A stretch of 64,000 nucleotides of DNA. It comes from Microbacterium sp. CBA3102 (GTDB lineage: Bacteria; Actinomycetota; Actinomycetes; Actinomycetales; Microbacteriaceae). A program made the translations under genes and the position numbers. A model generated the notes under the pieces. The model was given only the letters and a program-made list of their open reading frames with translations. It did no database searches and was not told the DNA's origin. Below, piece by piece: positions 41,847 through 50,940 of the stretch. Location: positions 1,860,001-1,924,000 of the forward strand of contig NZ_CP042412.1 of the NCBI RefSeq assembly GCF_007954505.1. The letters run 5' to 3'. Each line of letters starts with the position of its first letter. Positions within the stretch are counted from its first letter, which is position 1.

Positions 41847-43913
41847 TCAGCCTACTGCCGCCGAGACGGCTCCGACCGCGGGCGAGGGCGCGGGGGCATC
41901 TCGGACGACGCCGACGGTCTCGATCGTGAGCGCGGCGGAGGTCGCCTCGGTGTACGAGAGCACCGGCAGCCCGTCGGTCTGTGCGGACACGAGCCGACGT
42001 ACCGCCGGACGCAGCGACGGGGCACACACCAGGACCGGTTCGCCCCCCTCGCGCACCGAGGTGACCGCCTGCTTCACCGACTCCACGACGGCCTCCATCC
42101 GCTGCGGGTCGAACACGATCTGAGTGCCCTCGTCGCTCGTACGCAGGCTCTCGAGCATCGCCTGCTCGAGAAGCGGATTGATCATCACCACCCGTAGGAC
42201 GCCGCCATCCGCGAACCGCGCCGCGATCGCCGGGCCGAGAGCAGCCCGTGCGGCTTCGATCAGGCCCTCCGGATCGGTGGAGACCCGCGCCCGCAGCGCG
42301 AGTGCTTCGTAGATGCGGCTGAGGTCGTTGATCGGGACCCGCTCGGCGAGGAGTCCCTGGAGCACGCGCTGCACCTCGGCGAGCGACAGCAATGCCGGGG
42401 TGAGCTCCTCGACCGCGGCGGGGGAGGCCTGTTTGAGCGCGTCCGTGAGCTGGCGCACGTCTTCCCGGCTGAGCAGCCGCGCGGCGTGGGCGTGGATCAC
42501 GCTGGAGAGGTGCGTGATGATCACGCTCGCCCTGTCGACCACGGTCGCTCCGGAGAACTCGGCGCTGTGGCGCATCTCGAGGGGGATCCACTTGCCCTCG
42601 AGCCCGAACACCGGGTCGAGCGTCGCGGCGCCGGGGAGGGACTCCAGGCCCTGCCCGAGCGCGAGGACGGAGCCGGCCGGAGCGGTGCCCCTCCCGGTCT
42701 CGACCCCGGCGATGCGGATGACATAGGTGGACTGGGGCAGCTCGATGCTGTCCCGGGTGCGCACCGGCGGCGCGATGAGTCCCAGATCGAGGGCGATCCG
42801 CCGTCGCAGTGCCTTCACGCGCGCGAGGAGGTCATCGGGTCCTCCGGTGACCAGATCGACGATGTCGGGGGAGAGCAGGATCTCGAGCGGGTGCACGCGC
42901 ATCTTCTCGATCAGCTCCTCCGGCTGATCCGCGGGGGCCGGCGTCGTCGTCTGCGCGGCGATGGCTTCGTCACGCTTCTGCGTCGCCTTGATGCGCTGCG
43001 CGATCAGCAGCAGAAGAGCGCCGATCGCCACGAACGGCAGCATCGGCATGTGCGGGATGAGCGACATGATGATCGCGGCGCAACCGGCGATGATGAGCGC
43101 ATTGCGGGACTGACCGAGCTGTGCGGACGCGGCGCTGCCCATCTCGGCTTCCGCCGTCGAACGGGTCACGATCATGCCGGTGGACACCGCCATCAGCAGC
43201 GCCGGGATCTGCGTGACGAGTCCGTCGCCGATGGTGAGGAGGCTGTACGTGCTCACGGCCCCGTCGATCGTCATGCCGTGCTGGACGATCCCGATCGCGA
43301 TGCCGCCGACCACGTTGATGATGATGATGACGAGTCCGGCGATCGCGTCGCCCTTGACGAACTTGGAGGCACCGTCCATGGCGCCGTAGAAGTCGGCCTC
43401 GGCGGCGACCTCGGCGCGACGCTCCCGGGCTTCCGCGTCGGTGATGAGTCCCGCGTTGAGGTCGGCGTCGATCGCCATCTGCTTGCCGGGCATGGCGTCG
43501 AGGGTGAACCTCGCCCCGACCTCCGCGACGCGCTCCGCGCCCTTCGTCACCACCACGAACTGGATGACGACGAGGATCAGGAAGACGACGGCTCCGATGA
43601 TGAGCGAGCCGCCGACGGCGATCGCACCGAACGCCTCGATGACCTGTCCGGCGTAGGCCTCCCCGAGCACCAGACGCGTGGAGGCGACGTTGAGACCCAG
43701 CCGGAACAGCGTCGCCACGAGCAGCAGCGAGGGGAACACCGAGAAGTCGAGGGGCTTCTTCACGAACATCGACGTGAGCAGGATCACGAGCGCGAACATG
43801 ATGTTCAGGATGATCAGGATGTCGAGCAGGAACGGTGGCACCGGGACGACGAGCAGCATGATGATGCCGACGACGCCGACGGGCACCATGAGCTTGAGGA
43901 AGAGCTGTCTCAT
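41847..43913 (-). CDS. flhA: Flagellar export apparatus protein FlhA
   Basis: 688 residues: eight N-terminal membrane helices, the FHIPEP-region (AGARFTLDAMPGKQMAIDADLNAG, shown in part: RFTLDAMPGKQMAIDAD) and the large cytosolic domain forming the export ring. ATG 43913 overlaps the flhB stop. Full length, no damage. Confidence 0.96.
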   Translation of the reverse strand: MRQLFLKLMVPVGVVGIIMLLVVPVPPFLLDILIILNIMFALVILLTSMFVKKPLDFSVFPSLLLVATLFRLGLNVASTRLVLGEAYAGQVIEAFGAIAVGGSLIIGAVVFLILVVIQFVVVTKGAERVAEVGARFTLDAMPGKQMAIDADLNAGLITDAEARERRAEVAAEADFYGAMDGASKFVKGDAIAGLVIIIINVVGGIAIGIVQHGMTIDGAVSTYSLLTIGDGLVTQIPALLMAVSTGMIVTRSTAEAEMGSAASAQLGQSRNALIIAGCAAIIMSLIPHMPMLPFVAIGALLLLIAQRIKATQKRDEAIAAQTTTPAPADQPEELIEKMRVHPLEILLSPDIVDLVTGGPDDLLARVKALRRRIALDLGLIAPPVRTRDSIELPQSTYVIRIAGVETGRGTAPAGSVLALGQGLESLPGAATLDPVFGLEGKWIPLEMRHSAEFSGATVVDRASVIITHLSSVIHAHAARLLSREDVRQLTDALKQASPAAVEELTPALLSLAEVQRVLQGLLAERVPINDLSRIYEALALRARVSTDPEGLIEAARAALGPAIAARFADGGVLRVVMINPLLEQAMLESLRTSDEGTQIVFDPQRMEAVVESVKQAVTSVREGGEPVLVCAPSLRPAVRRLVSAQTDGLPVLSYTEATSAALTIETVGVVRDAPAPSPAVGAVSAAVG

Positions 43914-45001
43914 ACGGTCCTCCGATAGGGAAGGGAATGGATGCCGCGCGCGGCCCCGCGCCGCCGCAGGGCGTCGACGAACACGAGTACGCGGGCGACG
44001 GCGTTGTACAGGTCCTCGGGGATCTCCTGGCCCAGTTCGCATGCGGCGTGCAGGGCACGAGCGAGCGAGACCTCACGTACCATCGGGACACCGGTCCGTG
44101 TCGCTTCCTCGCGAATGCGCTCCGCGACGAGGCCGCTGCCCTTCGCGACGACCTTGGGTGCGGCGCGTCCGACCTCGTATCGGAGCGCGACGGCGATGTG
44201 CGTGGGATTGACGAGGACCACGTCGGATCCCGCGACCGCGGAGATCATGCGGTTGCGGCTGATGGCCAGCTGTCGGGAACGCCGCTGCTGACGGATCAGG
44301 GGGTCGCCCTCGGAGTTCTTGTTCTCGTCGCGCACCTCGCGCTTGGTCATGCGGGTGTGCTTGCGGTTGCGTCGCATCACGACGAACATGTCGATCGCGG
44401 CCAGTACCAGTCCGACGGCGATGGCGGTCTGCAGGAGGGCGGCCGTCCCCTCGCTCGCGGTGCCGAGCAGCCGCGAGATCGAGTGTGCGCCGCTGGCGGT
44501 CAGCACGGGCATCAGGCTCGCGATCACGAACCACAGCGCGATGCCGATGGCCGCGGTCTTCAGAAGCGCCTTGGCGCCCTCCCAGAGGGCCTGCATGCCG
44601 AAGACGCGGCGGATCCCGGTGACGACGTTGAACTGCTCGAAGCGTCCGGTCAGCGGCTTCAGGTGCACCCCGCCCTGGATCACCGCACCGATCAGCGTGA
44701 CGATCGCGACCGCGGCCAGCATCACGGCGAGCGTGGGCAGCACGGAGGCGAGGCCGCGACCGAGGGCGGTGAGTGCCGCTTCCGGCGTCGGAGCATCGAC
44801 CAGCGAGGTCAGCGTGAGCAGCTGCTCGGTGCCGGCCGATGTCCCGAGGGCGATGGCAGCGGGCATGGTGACGGCCGCGGCGCCGATGCCCAGCCACGCG
44901 GTGAGATCCTGGCTGCGCGACAGCCGCCCCTTCTTGCGGGCTTCGCGCAGGTGCTTGTCGGTCGCCTTCTCACTGCGCTCGCCGCTGTCCGTGCCGCTCA
45001 T
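43910..45001 (-). CDS. flhB: Flagellar export switch protein FlhB
   Basis: 363 residues: charged N-terminus (GERSEKATDKHLREARKKG), four membrane helices and the cytoplasmic domain with the self-cleavage site NPTH (Asn265). Cleavage there switches export from hook to filament substrates. ATG 45001 overlaps the fliR stop. Confidence 0.96.
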   Translation of the reverse strand: MSGTDSGERSEKATDKHLREARKKGRLSRSQDLTAWLGIGAAAVTMPAAIALGTSAGTEQLLTLTSLVDAPTPEAALTALGRGLASVLPTLAVMLAAVAIVTLIGAVIQGGVHLKPLTGRFEQFNVVTGIRRVFGMQALWEGAKALLKTAAIGIALWFVIASLMPVLTASGAHSISRLLGTASEGTAALLQTAIAVGLVLAAIDMFVVMRRNRKHTRMTKREVRDENKNSEGDPLIRQQRRSRQLAISRNRMISAVAGSDVVLVNPTHIAVALRYEVGRAAPKVVAKGSGLVAERIREEATRTGVPMVREVSLARALHAACELGQEIPEDLYNAVARVLVFVDALRRRGAARGIHSLPYRRTV

Positions 45002-45759
45002 TCCTGCACCCCCTGCATCATCTTGAGGGCCTGCACGGCGAGGGCGTCCACGATGCCGGGCAGGACCGCATAGACCGCTCCGGCCAGCAGGAGGGTCAGC
45101 AGGATCTTCACCGGGAAGCCCATCGCGAAGGCGTTGAGGGCCGGGGCCACACGCGTGATGAGGCCGAGCCCGACGTCGGCCAAGAAGAGCACGAGGACGA
45201 GCGGCCCGGCGATCTGCACGGCGGCCAGCACCATCTGCGAGACGCCGTCGACCAGCAGCTCCGCGGGACCGGACACCTCGAACACGCCGTCGAGTGGAAC
45301 GGCGTCGAAACTGCGCGCGAGTCCCGCGAGGATCAGCTGATAGCCCCCCGATGCGAACAGCAGCGTGAGCGCGGTCAGGTGGAAGAGGCGCGTGAACTGC
45401 GCGCCGTTCACGAGCGAGTGCGGGTCGAACGCCTGAGCGAGCTGGAACCCGCCGAACACGTCGATCAGGCTGCCGGCGGCCTGGAGTGCCGAGAAGCACA
45501 GCAGCACCAGGAAGCCCAGGAGCGCACCGGTGACCAGCTGCAGCACCAGGGCGCCCAGGAAGGGTCCGGTGTCGAGGTTCTCGTATCCGGGGGAGACGGC
45601 CGTGCCGACGGCGAGCGAGAGACCGATCGCGAGCATCGCCTTCACCCGCACCGGGATCGCCCCATACGAGAAGGGCGGGGCGATCATGATGAACGCGGTG
45701 ATGCGGACTGCGGCGAGCATCGTCGCCTCCAGCCACGCGAAGTCGATGGGGATGAACAC
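44998..45759 (-). CDS. fliR: Flagellar export gate protein FliR
   Basis: 253 residues, six hydrophobic helices and FliR features (APPFSYGAIPVRVKAMLAIGLSL, GSLIDVFGGFQLAQAFDP). It assembles with FliP and FliQ in the export gate. GTG 45759 starts 4 nt after the fliQ stop. Confidence 0.95.
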   Translation of the reverse strand: MFIPIDFAWLEATMLAAVRITAFIMIAPPFSYGAIPVRVKAMLAIGLSLAVGTAVSPGYENLDTGPFLGALVLQLVTGALLGFLVLLCFSALQAAGSLIDVFGGFQLAQAFDPHSLVNGAQFTRLFHLTALTLLFASGGYQLILAGLARSFDAVPLDGVFEVSGPAELLVDGVSQMVLAAVQIAGPLVLVLFLADVGLGLITRVAPALNAFAMGFPVKILLTLLLAGAVYAVLPGIVDALAVQALKMMQGVQE

Positions 45760-45763
45760 CGCG

Positions 45764-46036
45764 TCATCCGCTCAGGAGCGAGGGGATACGGGCGAACATC
45801 TCGGTGGTGAACGCGATCATCTCCGCGATCATCCAGTTCCCGGCGATCAACAGGGCGATCCCGACCGCCACGATCTTCGGCACGAACGACAGCGTCACCT
45901 CCTGCACCTGGGTGATGGACTGCAGCAGCGAGATCGCGAAACCCACCACGAGGGCGGTGACCAGGACCGGAGCGGCGAGCTTCGCGGCGATGATCAGCCC
46001 CTGGGTACCGATGTCGATCACGGCTTCGGGGCTCAT
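45764..46036 (-). CDS. fliQ: Flagellar export gate protein FliQ
   Basis: 90 residues with two transmembrane helices and the FliQ core AISLLQSITQVQEVTLSFVPKI (quoted in part: LLQSITQVQEVTLSFVPK). ATG 46036 overlaps the fliP stop. The long in-frame extension upstream is the other frame of fliP. Confidence 0.95.
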   Translation of the reverse strand: MSPEAVIDIGTQGLIIAAKLAAPVLVTALVVGFAISLLQSITQVQEVTLSFVPKIVAVGIALLIAGNWMIAEMIAFTTEMFARIPSLLSG

Positions 46037-46863
46037 CCGACACCTCCATAGCTCTCCAGGAGGGCACGGATGATGAGCCCCCATCCGTCGACCAGGATGA
46101 ACAGCAGGATCTTGAACGGCAGCGAGATCATGACGGGCGGCAGCATCATCATGCCCATCGACATGAGAGCCGCGGCGACCACGAGGTCGATCACCAGGAA
46201 CGGCACGAAGATGACGAAGCCGATGATGAACGCGGCGCGCAGTTCGGAGATCATGAACGCCGGGATGAGCGTGTACATCGGCACGCTCGTCGGATCCTCC
46301 GGGTTGGGCTGACCCGCCATCCGCGTCATGAGCGCGAGGTCCTCCTCGCGCGTGAACCGCAGCATCCACTCCTGCAGCGGCAGTTGGCCGACGTCGATGG
46401 CCTGGGCGAACGTGTACGTGCCGTCGATGTACGGCTGCACCGCGACGGTGTTGATCTCGGTCAGCACCGGCCACATGATGAACAGTGACAGGAACAGCGA
46501 CAGTCCTGCCAGCACCTGGTTCGGCGGGATCGTGGGCAGGGACAGGGCGTTGCGTGTCATCGCGAGCACGACGAAGATCTTCGTGAATGACGACATCATC
46601 AACAGCAGCGCGGGCGCCACCGAGAGCAGGGTGATGCCGAGCAGCGTCAGGATCGAGCCCGAGGGGGAGCCGTCGACACCGTTGATGTCGATCGTGACGC
46701 CGTCGCCGGGATCGTCGGGGGTCACGGCTGCGTGTGCCGGGCTGCCGGTGGCCAGCGTCAGCACGAGCACCAGAGCGAAGGCGACGGCGAGGAGCAGTGC
46801 GACCCGTCGCAGCGCGACCCGTCGCAGCGCGCGGCCGTCGGCGGCCCCACCGGGCATGCTCAT
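46033..46863 (-). CDS. fliP: Flagellar export gate protein FliP
   Basis: 276 residues with an N-terminal signal peptide (cut near SPAHA), then four membrane helices and the FliP segments SSFTKIFVVLAMTRNAL and PFKILLFILVDGW. ATG 46863, or the ATG two codons on, is the start. The signal peptide's basic region contains a five-residue in-frame duplication caused by a 15-bp tandem repeat. Confidence 0.95.
   Translation of the reverse strand: MSMPGGAADGRALRRVALRRVALLLAVAFALVLVLTLATGSPAHAAVTPDDPGDGVTIDINGVDGSPSGSILTLLGITLLSVAPALLLMMSSFTKIFVVLAMTRNALSLPTIPPNQVLAGLSLFLSLFIMWPVLTEINTVAVQPYIDGTYTFAQAIDVGQLPLQEWMLRFTREEDLALMTRMAGQPNPEDPTSVPMYTLIPAFMISELRAAFIIGFVIFVPFLVIDLVVAAALMSMGMMMLPPVMISLPFKILLFILVDGWGLIIRALLESYGGVG
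46801..46830. repeat. 15-bp tandem duplication in fliP
   Basis: GACCCGTCGCAGCGC is repeated exactly at 46801-46815 and 46816-46830. It doubles the ALRRV block in the FliP signal peptide, probably a recent replication slip, and keeps the frame. Confidence 0.85.
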
Positions 46864-47360
46864 CGCGTGCGCCGGATGGCCTCGGCGGTCTGCCGCCAGG
46901 TTTCGGGGGAGAGGATGGAACCGCGCAGCGGATCGTTCCGGTGGCGCACGCGTCGCTGCGGCACCTGCGCCGCGACGGCGGAGGTCGTGTCCTCGGTGCG
47001 CGCGGTCGCGGCGAGGATGCGGTCGAACTCGGCCGCGTCGGAGGCCGCTTCGGACGTCGCGGCCGACCACACCGGTGTCGCGGGATCGTCGGGCAGGGCC
47101 GCGGGCTTGACGGGCAGACGGTCCACCACGTTGACGCCGTGTTCCGTGACGCCCAGCACGTAGCGGGCGTCTTCGGTCTGGACCACGACGATCTGCGCCT
47201 TCGGGCCCACTCCCTGGCGGCCCAGCACCGTGATGACCTCACCGTCGCGTCGCCGCGCGGCGGTGCGCGAGACCCGGCGCTGCAGGAACCAGAGCAGCCC
47301 GAGCACCGCTGCGAGGGAGAGCGCGACCCGCAGCGCGAGCAGGAGGTCGTCCAGGGTCAG
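46860..47360 (-). CDS. fliO: Flagellar biosynthesis protein FliO-like, probable CTG start
   Basis: Up to 166 residues: one transmembrane helix, a basic stretch (RRVSRTAARRR) and a cytoplasmic domain with DGEVITVLGRQGVG and YVLGVTEHGVNVVD as in FliO. The first GTG (47306) would cut the membrane helix in half. CTG 47360 overlaps the fliN stop as CTGA, like the ATGA/GTGA junctions of the other genes, and gives a complete helix (LTLDDLLLALRVALSLAAVL). FliO helps FliP assemble. Confidence 0.75.
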   Translation of the reverse strand: MTLDDLLLALRVALSLAAVLGLLWFLQRRVSRTAARRRDGEVITVLGRQGVGPKAQIVVVQTEDARYVLGVTEHGVNVVDRLPVKPAALPDDPATPVWSAATSEAASDAAEFDRILAATARTEDTTSAVAAQVPQRRVRHRNDPLRGSILSPETWRQTAEAIRRTR

Positions 47361-48016
47361 GCCTCGACGTTCTCGAGGATGCGGGTGATCCGCACCGCAT
47401 AGTCCTGGTCGACGACGACGACCTCACCGTGCGCGATGACCCGGCCGTTGAGCTTGACGTCGGCGGGTGCACCGGCGGAGCGGTCGAGTTCGACGATGCG
47501 TCCCGGCTCGAGGCCGAGCACGTCGCGCACGGCCATCCTGGTGCGGCCGATCTCGACCGTCAGCTCCATCTCGACGCCGGCGATGCGGTGCAACCGGCGG
47601 GAAGAGCTCGCGGTGCCGGCCGGCGCGCGCGTGACGATCACAGCGAGGCGCCCGATCGTCCGGTCGGTGTCGTCCTGCAGGTCGAAGAGCTGTGCGGCGG
47701 GGTCGGCGAACAGCGCGGAGGCGTCGCCGATCGTGGCGTCACCGAGGGCGCCGGCCCCCAGCGCGCTCGCTGCGGCTTCGAGGGCATCGCGCAGCCGATC
47801 GCTCAGAGGCGCACCGCCGAGGCCGTCGACCAGGGCATCGGGGTCGAACACCTGCACCGCCAGCTGCGCGCTGGCCTCGCCCACGAACGGGACGATCACG
47901 GCGTCGCCGGTGTCTCCCGACACCTGGGAGGCACGCGCGGAGGTCGCCGCGGCGGTCGGCAGCTTCGCCGCGAAAGCGGCGGCGACGGCGGACTCATAGG
48001 TGGTGGTGCTGGTCAC
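47357..48016 (-). CDS. fliN: Flagellar motor switch protein FliN
   Basis: 219 residues; the C-terminal SpoA domain (about 140-215: VEMELTVEIGRTRMAVRDVL ... VVVVDQDYAVRITRIL) is FliN. The 130-residue N-terminal part is larger than in enterobacterial FliN and resembles the CheC-like region of FliY, though the phosphatase residues are not evident. GTG 48016 overlaps the fliM stop. Confidence 0.9.
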   Translation of the reverse strand: MTSTTTYESAVAAAFAAKLPTAAATSARASQVSGDTGDAVIVPFVGEASAQLAVQVFDPDALVDGLGGAPLSDRLRDALEAAASALGAGALGDATIGDASALFADPAAQLFDLQDDTDRTIGRLAVIVTRAPAGTASSSRRLHRIAGVEMELTVEIGRTRMAVRDVLGLEPGRIVELDRSAGAPADVKLNGRVIAHGEVVVVDQDYAVRITRILENVEA

Positions 48017-48945
48017 GCGGGCTCCTCGGCGATGGCGGGATCGGGGATGGTGGTGGCGACGACGCAGGCCAGACGCGCCCCGGCGCTGCCCACGGCCGCG
48101 GTGGCGACGCTCTGATCGCCCACCGCGAGGATCATCGGTCGATCGGCGGAGTGCGGGAAGGAGACGATGTCTCCGACGGCGAGATCGAGCACCTCGCGGG
48201 GAAGCACGGCACGCGGGGCGAGCCGGAGCGCCACCTCGACGGGGGAGACCTCGACCTGACGGCGGACCAGGTCCGGCGCAGCCGAGCGATCCGCGTCCGA
48301 GGTGCGCACCGTGAATCCGGCGAGGACCGAGGCGGGCAGCATGACGCTCGCCGGGACGGCCCGACCGGCCAATCGCATCGAGAACCGCGCGACGATCACC
48401 GGTTCCCCCGAGGCCGCGACCTGCGCGAACTGGGAGCTGTACTGGATGCCGCTCACCGTGATCCCGGCGGGCAGCAACCCGTCCAGGGCACCGGTGAGGT
48501 GATCGAGGGCATCGACGATCAGGGAGCGGATCAGCGCCTGCTCGATCGGGGTGAAGGTGCGGTCTTCCGAGGCGCTGGACGAGCGGCCGCCGACCATCTG
48601 CACGATCCAGGTCGTGGCGGCGGAGGTCGGCAGCTGCACGATGAGGCGTTCGTCCGAATCGGGCAGCGCGCACACGATCATGGTGGTCGTGGTCGGGAGC
48701 GACTGCGCGTACTCGCCGTACGTCAGCATGCCGACATGCTCGACGGCGATGGTGGCGCGGACGTGGATCTTCGCCGAGAGCTGGGTCGACCACTGTCGGG
48801 AGAACGTCTCGAAGGCCAGTTCCAGGGTGCGGGTGTGCTCGCGCGAAAGGGTCGCCGAACGGCCGAAGTCGTACACCTCGACTTCGGCGGTCTTCGTCGC
48901 CGTCGCTGCGCGCGCTTCGGAGCGCACGCTGTCCTGGATCACCAC
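48013..48945 (-). CDS. fliM: Flagellar motor switch protein FliM
   Basis: 310 residues with a CheC-like middle domain (LTYGEYAQSLPTTTTM) and C-terminal SpoA domain. The usual N-terminal CheY-binding motif LSQDEIDALL is absent; the start reads MVIQDSVRSEARAATATK, so coupling to CheY is unclear. GTG 48945 lies 8 nt beyond the -10 of a sigma-28-like promoter, so it heads a leaderless operon of fliM through flhA and probably csrA. Confidence 0.9.
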   Translation of the reverse strand: MVIQDSVRSEARAATATKTAEVEVYDFGRSATLSREHTRTLELAFETFSRQWSTQLSAKIHVRATIAVEHVGMLTYGEYAQSLPTTTTMIVCALPDSDERLIVQLPTSAATTWIVQMVGGRSSSASEDRTFTPIEQALIRSLIVDALDHLTGALDGLLPAGITVSGIQYSSQFAQVAASGEPVIVARFSMRLAGRAVPASVMLPASVLAGFTVRTSDADRSAAPDLVRRQVEVSPVEVALRLAPRAVLPREVLDLAVGDIVSFPHSADRPMILAVGDQSVATAAVGSAGARLACVVATTIPDPAIAEEPA

Positions 48946-48953
48946 GAACCCGA

Positions 48954-48981
48954 CTATCGGGCGGCGACCTGCGTGCGTTAG
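48954..48981 (-). promoter_or_regulatory. Sigma-28 (FliA)-like promoter of fliM
   Basis: Minus strand CTAACG (48981-48976), 13 bp, GCCCGATAG (48962-48954). This fits the flagellar sigma consensus TAAA-N15-GCCGATAA and matches the flbD promoter in both boxes and spacing. It fills the gap between motB and fliM. Confidence 0.75.
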
Positions 48982-48993
48982 GAGAGGAGGGGG

Positions 48994-49803
48994 TCAGGAG
49001 GACGGCTGCGCCGCCTGCGCTTCGGGAAGGAGGGCACGCACCTCCTCGTTCGCATCGGACAGGACGACGATGTCGACCCGTCGGTTCTGGGCCAGAGCCT
49101 CGCTGCTGTTGCCGGCGGCGATCGGCCGCGTATCACCGAACCCGACCGACTTCAGGTGGCTCGGCGGCAGCCCCGACGACTCGACCAGGTGCCGCAGCAC
49201 CTGGGTGGATCGTCCGGCCGACAGTTCCCAGTTGGTGGGGTAGGGAGCGACGGAACCGCGCACGTCGGCATGACCCTCGACGGAGATCTCGTTCGGTGCG
49301 GTGACCAGCACCGAGCCGAGCGCGTCGAGGACCAGCACGGCGGTGGGGCTGAGTGCGGTGCTGTTCGTGGTGAAGAAGGTTTCCGCACTGACGAGACCGA
49401 TCGTGAGCCCGCGCTCGTCGATCGTGAAGGTGACGTCGGCCTCGAGACCGTTGTCCGCGAGCACCCGCCGCAGCTTCTCCCGGAGAGCGGAGAGTTCGCT
49501 GAATTCGGTCTGTGCGGCGGCCAGGTCGACATCGGCGAAGTCGTCGCCGTCTTCGTCGACCAGTTCCGGAGGGACCACGACACCCGTGACCGCATCCACG
49601 TCGTCCGACGGCTCCTGACCGAAGCCGGTCGCGAGGGAAGCGCTGAGGGCCTCGAACTTCTCCTGGTCGACGGTCGACATCGCGAACAGCACGATGAACA
49701 TGCACATGAGCACGGTGACCATGTCGAGGTACGAGGCCATCCAGCGCTCGTCCGGTCCGCTGTGCTCCTCCTGCGGCACCCGACGGCGGGCGCGCACGCT
49801 CAT
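48994..49803 (-). CDS. motB: Flagellar motor stator protein MotB
   Basis: 269 residues: a short basic N-terminus, one transmembrane helix with the proton-channel Asp27 (YLDMVTVLM), a linker with acidic segment, and an OmpA-like peptidoglycan-binding domain (ISVEGHADVRGS ... LSAGRSTQVLRHLV, SVGFGDTRPIA). ATG 49803 overlaps motA. It anchors the stator to the wall. Confidence 0.95.
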   Translation of the reverse strand: MSVRARRRVPQEEHSGPDERWMASYLDMVTVLMCMFIVLFAMSTVDQEKFEALSASLATGFGQEPSDDVDAVTGVVVPPELVDEDGDDFADVDLAAAQTEFSELSALREKLRRVLADNGLEADVTFTIDERGLTIGLVSAETFFTTNSTALSPTAVLVLDALGSVLVTAPNEISVEGHADVRGSVAPYPTNWELSAGRSTQVLRHLVESSGLPPSHLKSVGFGDTRPIAAGNSSEALAQNRRVDIVVLSDANEEVRALLPEAQAAQPSS

Positions 49804-50612
49804 GGGGCGGGCTCCGTCTCCTCCGCGGCGCGAGTGCGGGTGCGCGACCGGGCGGATCGCGCCGAGGGGCGTTCGGCGACGAGTGCACGCAGGCGTTCTC
49901 CGACGAACTGCGGCGGGGCGCCGGCCTGGATCGCGAGCATCCCCTCCATGAGCACGGTCATGCGTTCCAGCTCGAGTTCGCCGAGGCGCTGGAGCCGTCC
50001 GCCGATGGGGAGCCAGATGAAGTTCGCGGACAGCAGCCCCCACAGCGTCGCGACGAACGCGGCGGCGATCATCGGGCCGAGCGTGTCCGGCTTGTCGAGC
50101 TTCTCGAGCACGTGGGTCAGCGAGACGACGGTGCCGATGATGCCGACGGTCGGCGCGAAGCCGCCGAGGGTCATGTAGAAGCGCGAGGCGGTGCGGTTGC
50201 GGGCGGCGGTCGAGGTGAGTTCGTCTTCCAGCAGGGTTCGCAGGTCTTCGGCATCCGTGCCATCGGCGATGCTCTGCAGCGCCTGGCGGAGGAACGGGTC
50301 CTTCTCCTCGTCCAGACCCTGCTCGAGGGCGAGCAGACCTTCCGCGCGCGCCTTCTCGGCGTATCCGACGACCGTGTCGATCGTGCTCGCGGCGGTGCGG
50401 CGTTCCCCGCGGAACGCCCGGGGGAGGGACTTGAGTGCGTGCAAGGCGTCGCGCAGGGTGCCGCTCGCGAGGCCGACCGCGATGGTCGCGCCGAACACCA
50501 GCACCATCGGGGCCGGCAGCAGCAGGGAGCCGACGGTCGCGCCTTCGATGTTGATCATGGCGACCAGTGCGCCGAAGGCGAGGACCAGGCCGAGGATGAG
50601 GGACGGATCCAT
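49800..50612 (-). CDS. motA: Flagellar motor stator protein MotA
   Basis: 270 residues with four membrane helices; the TM3-TM4 region (GGFAPTVGIIGTVVSLTHVLEKLD ... ATLWGLLSANFIWLP, quoted in pieces) is the MotA/ExbB proton-channel signature, and the cytoplasmic loop has charged residues that press on FliG. ATG 50612 overlaps the flbD stop. Confidence 0.95.
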   Translation of the reverse strand: MDPSLILGLVLAFGALVAMINIEGATVGSLLLPAPMVLVFGATIAVGLASGTLRDALHALKSLPRAFRGERRTAASTIDTVVGYAEKARAEGLLALEQGLDEEKDPFLRQALQSIADGTDAEDLRTLLEDELTSTAARNRTASRFYMTLGGFAPTVGIIGTVVSLTHVLEKLDKPDTLGPMIAAAFVATLWGLLSANFIWLPIGGRLQRLGELELERMTVLMEGMLAIQAGAPPQFVGERLRALVAERPSARSARSRTRTRAAEETEPAP

Positions 50613-50863
50613 CAGAGGTCCGCCTCGGCGTCGGCGGCGATCGCGGGATTCTTCTCGTCCGCGGCGATCAGGGTCGCCGCGGTCGCGAGCACTCCAGCGC
50701 GGAACCGGGTGATCTGAGCGATCACGTCGTCCATCGTCTCGGTGACGACGAAGGTCGCGCCGTCGACCATGATGAGCGTCGTGTCCGGCGTGGCCTGGAC
50801 ACGTTCGATCAGGTCGGGATTCACCGCGAACCGCGAACGGTTCAGGCGCGTGAGGACGATCAT
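50612..50863 (-). CDS. flbD: Flagellar FlbD family protein
   Basis: 83 residues starting MIVLTRLNRSRFAVNPDLIE, the typical FlbD opening, followed by the short beta domain with MVDGATFVVTET. ATG 50863 is preferred; a second ATG three codons upstream is possible. FlbD (SwrD in Bacillus) raises stator power or swarming. It is the first gene of the flbD-motA-motB unit. Confidence 0.88.
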   Translation of the reverse strand: MIVLTRLNRSRFAVNPDLIERVQATPDTTLIMVDGATFVVTETMDDVIAQITRFRAGVLATAATLIAADEKNPAIAADAEADL

Positions 50864-50940
50864 GGGCTCCATCCTGGAAAGATCCGTCCGCGTTCCGGGG
50901 AACACGGACCCGACGGCCCGTCCTGGGCTGTCGGGGGTGA

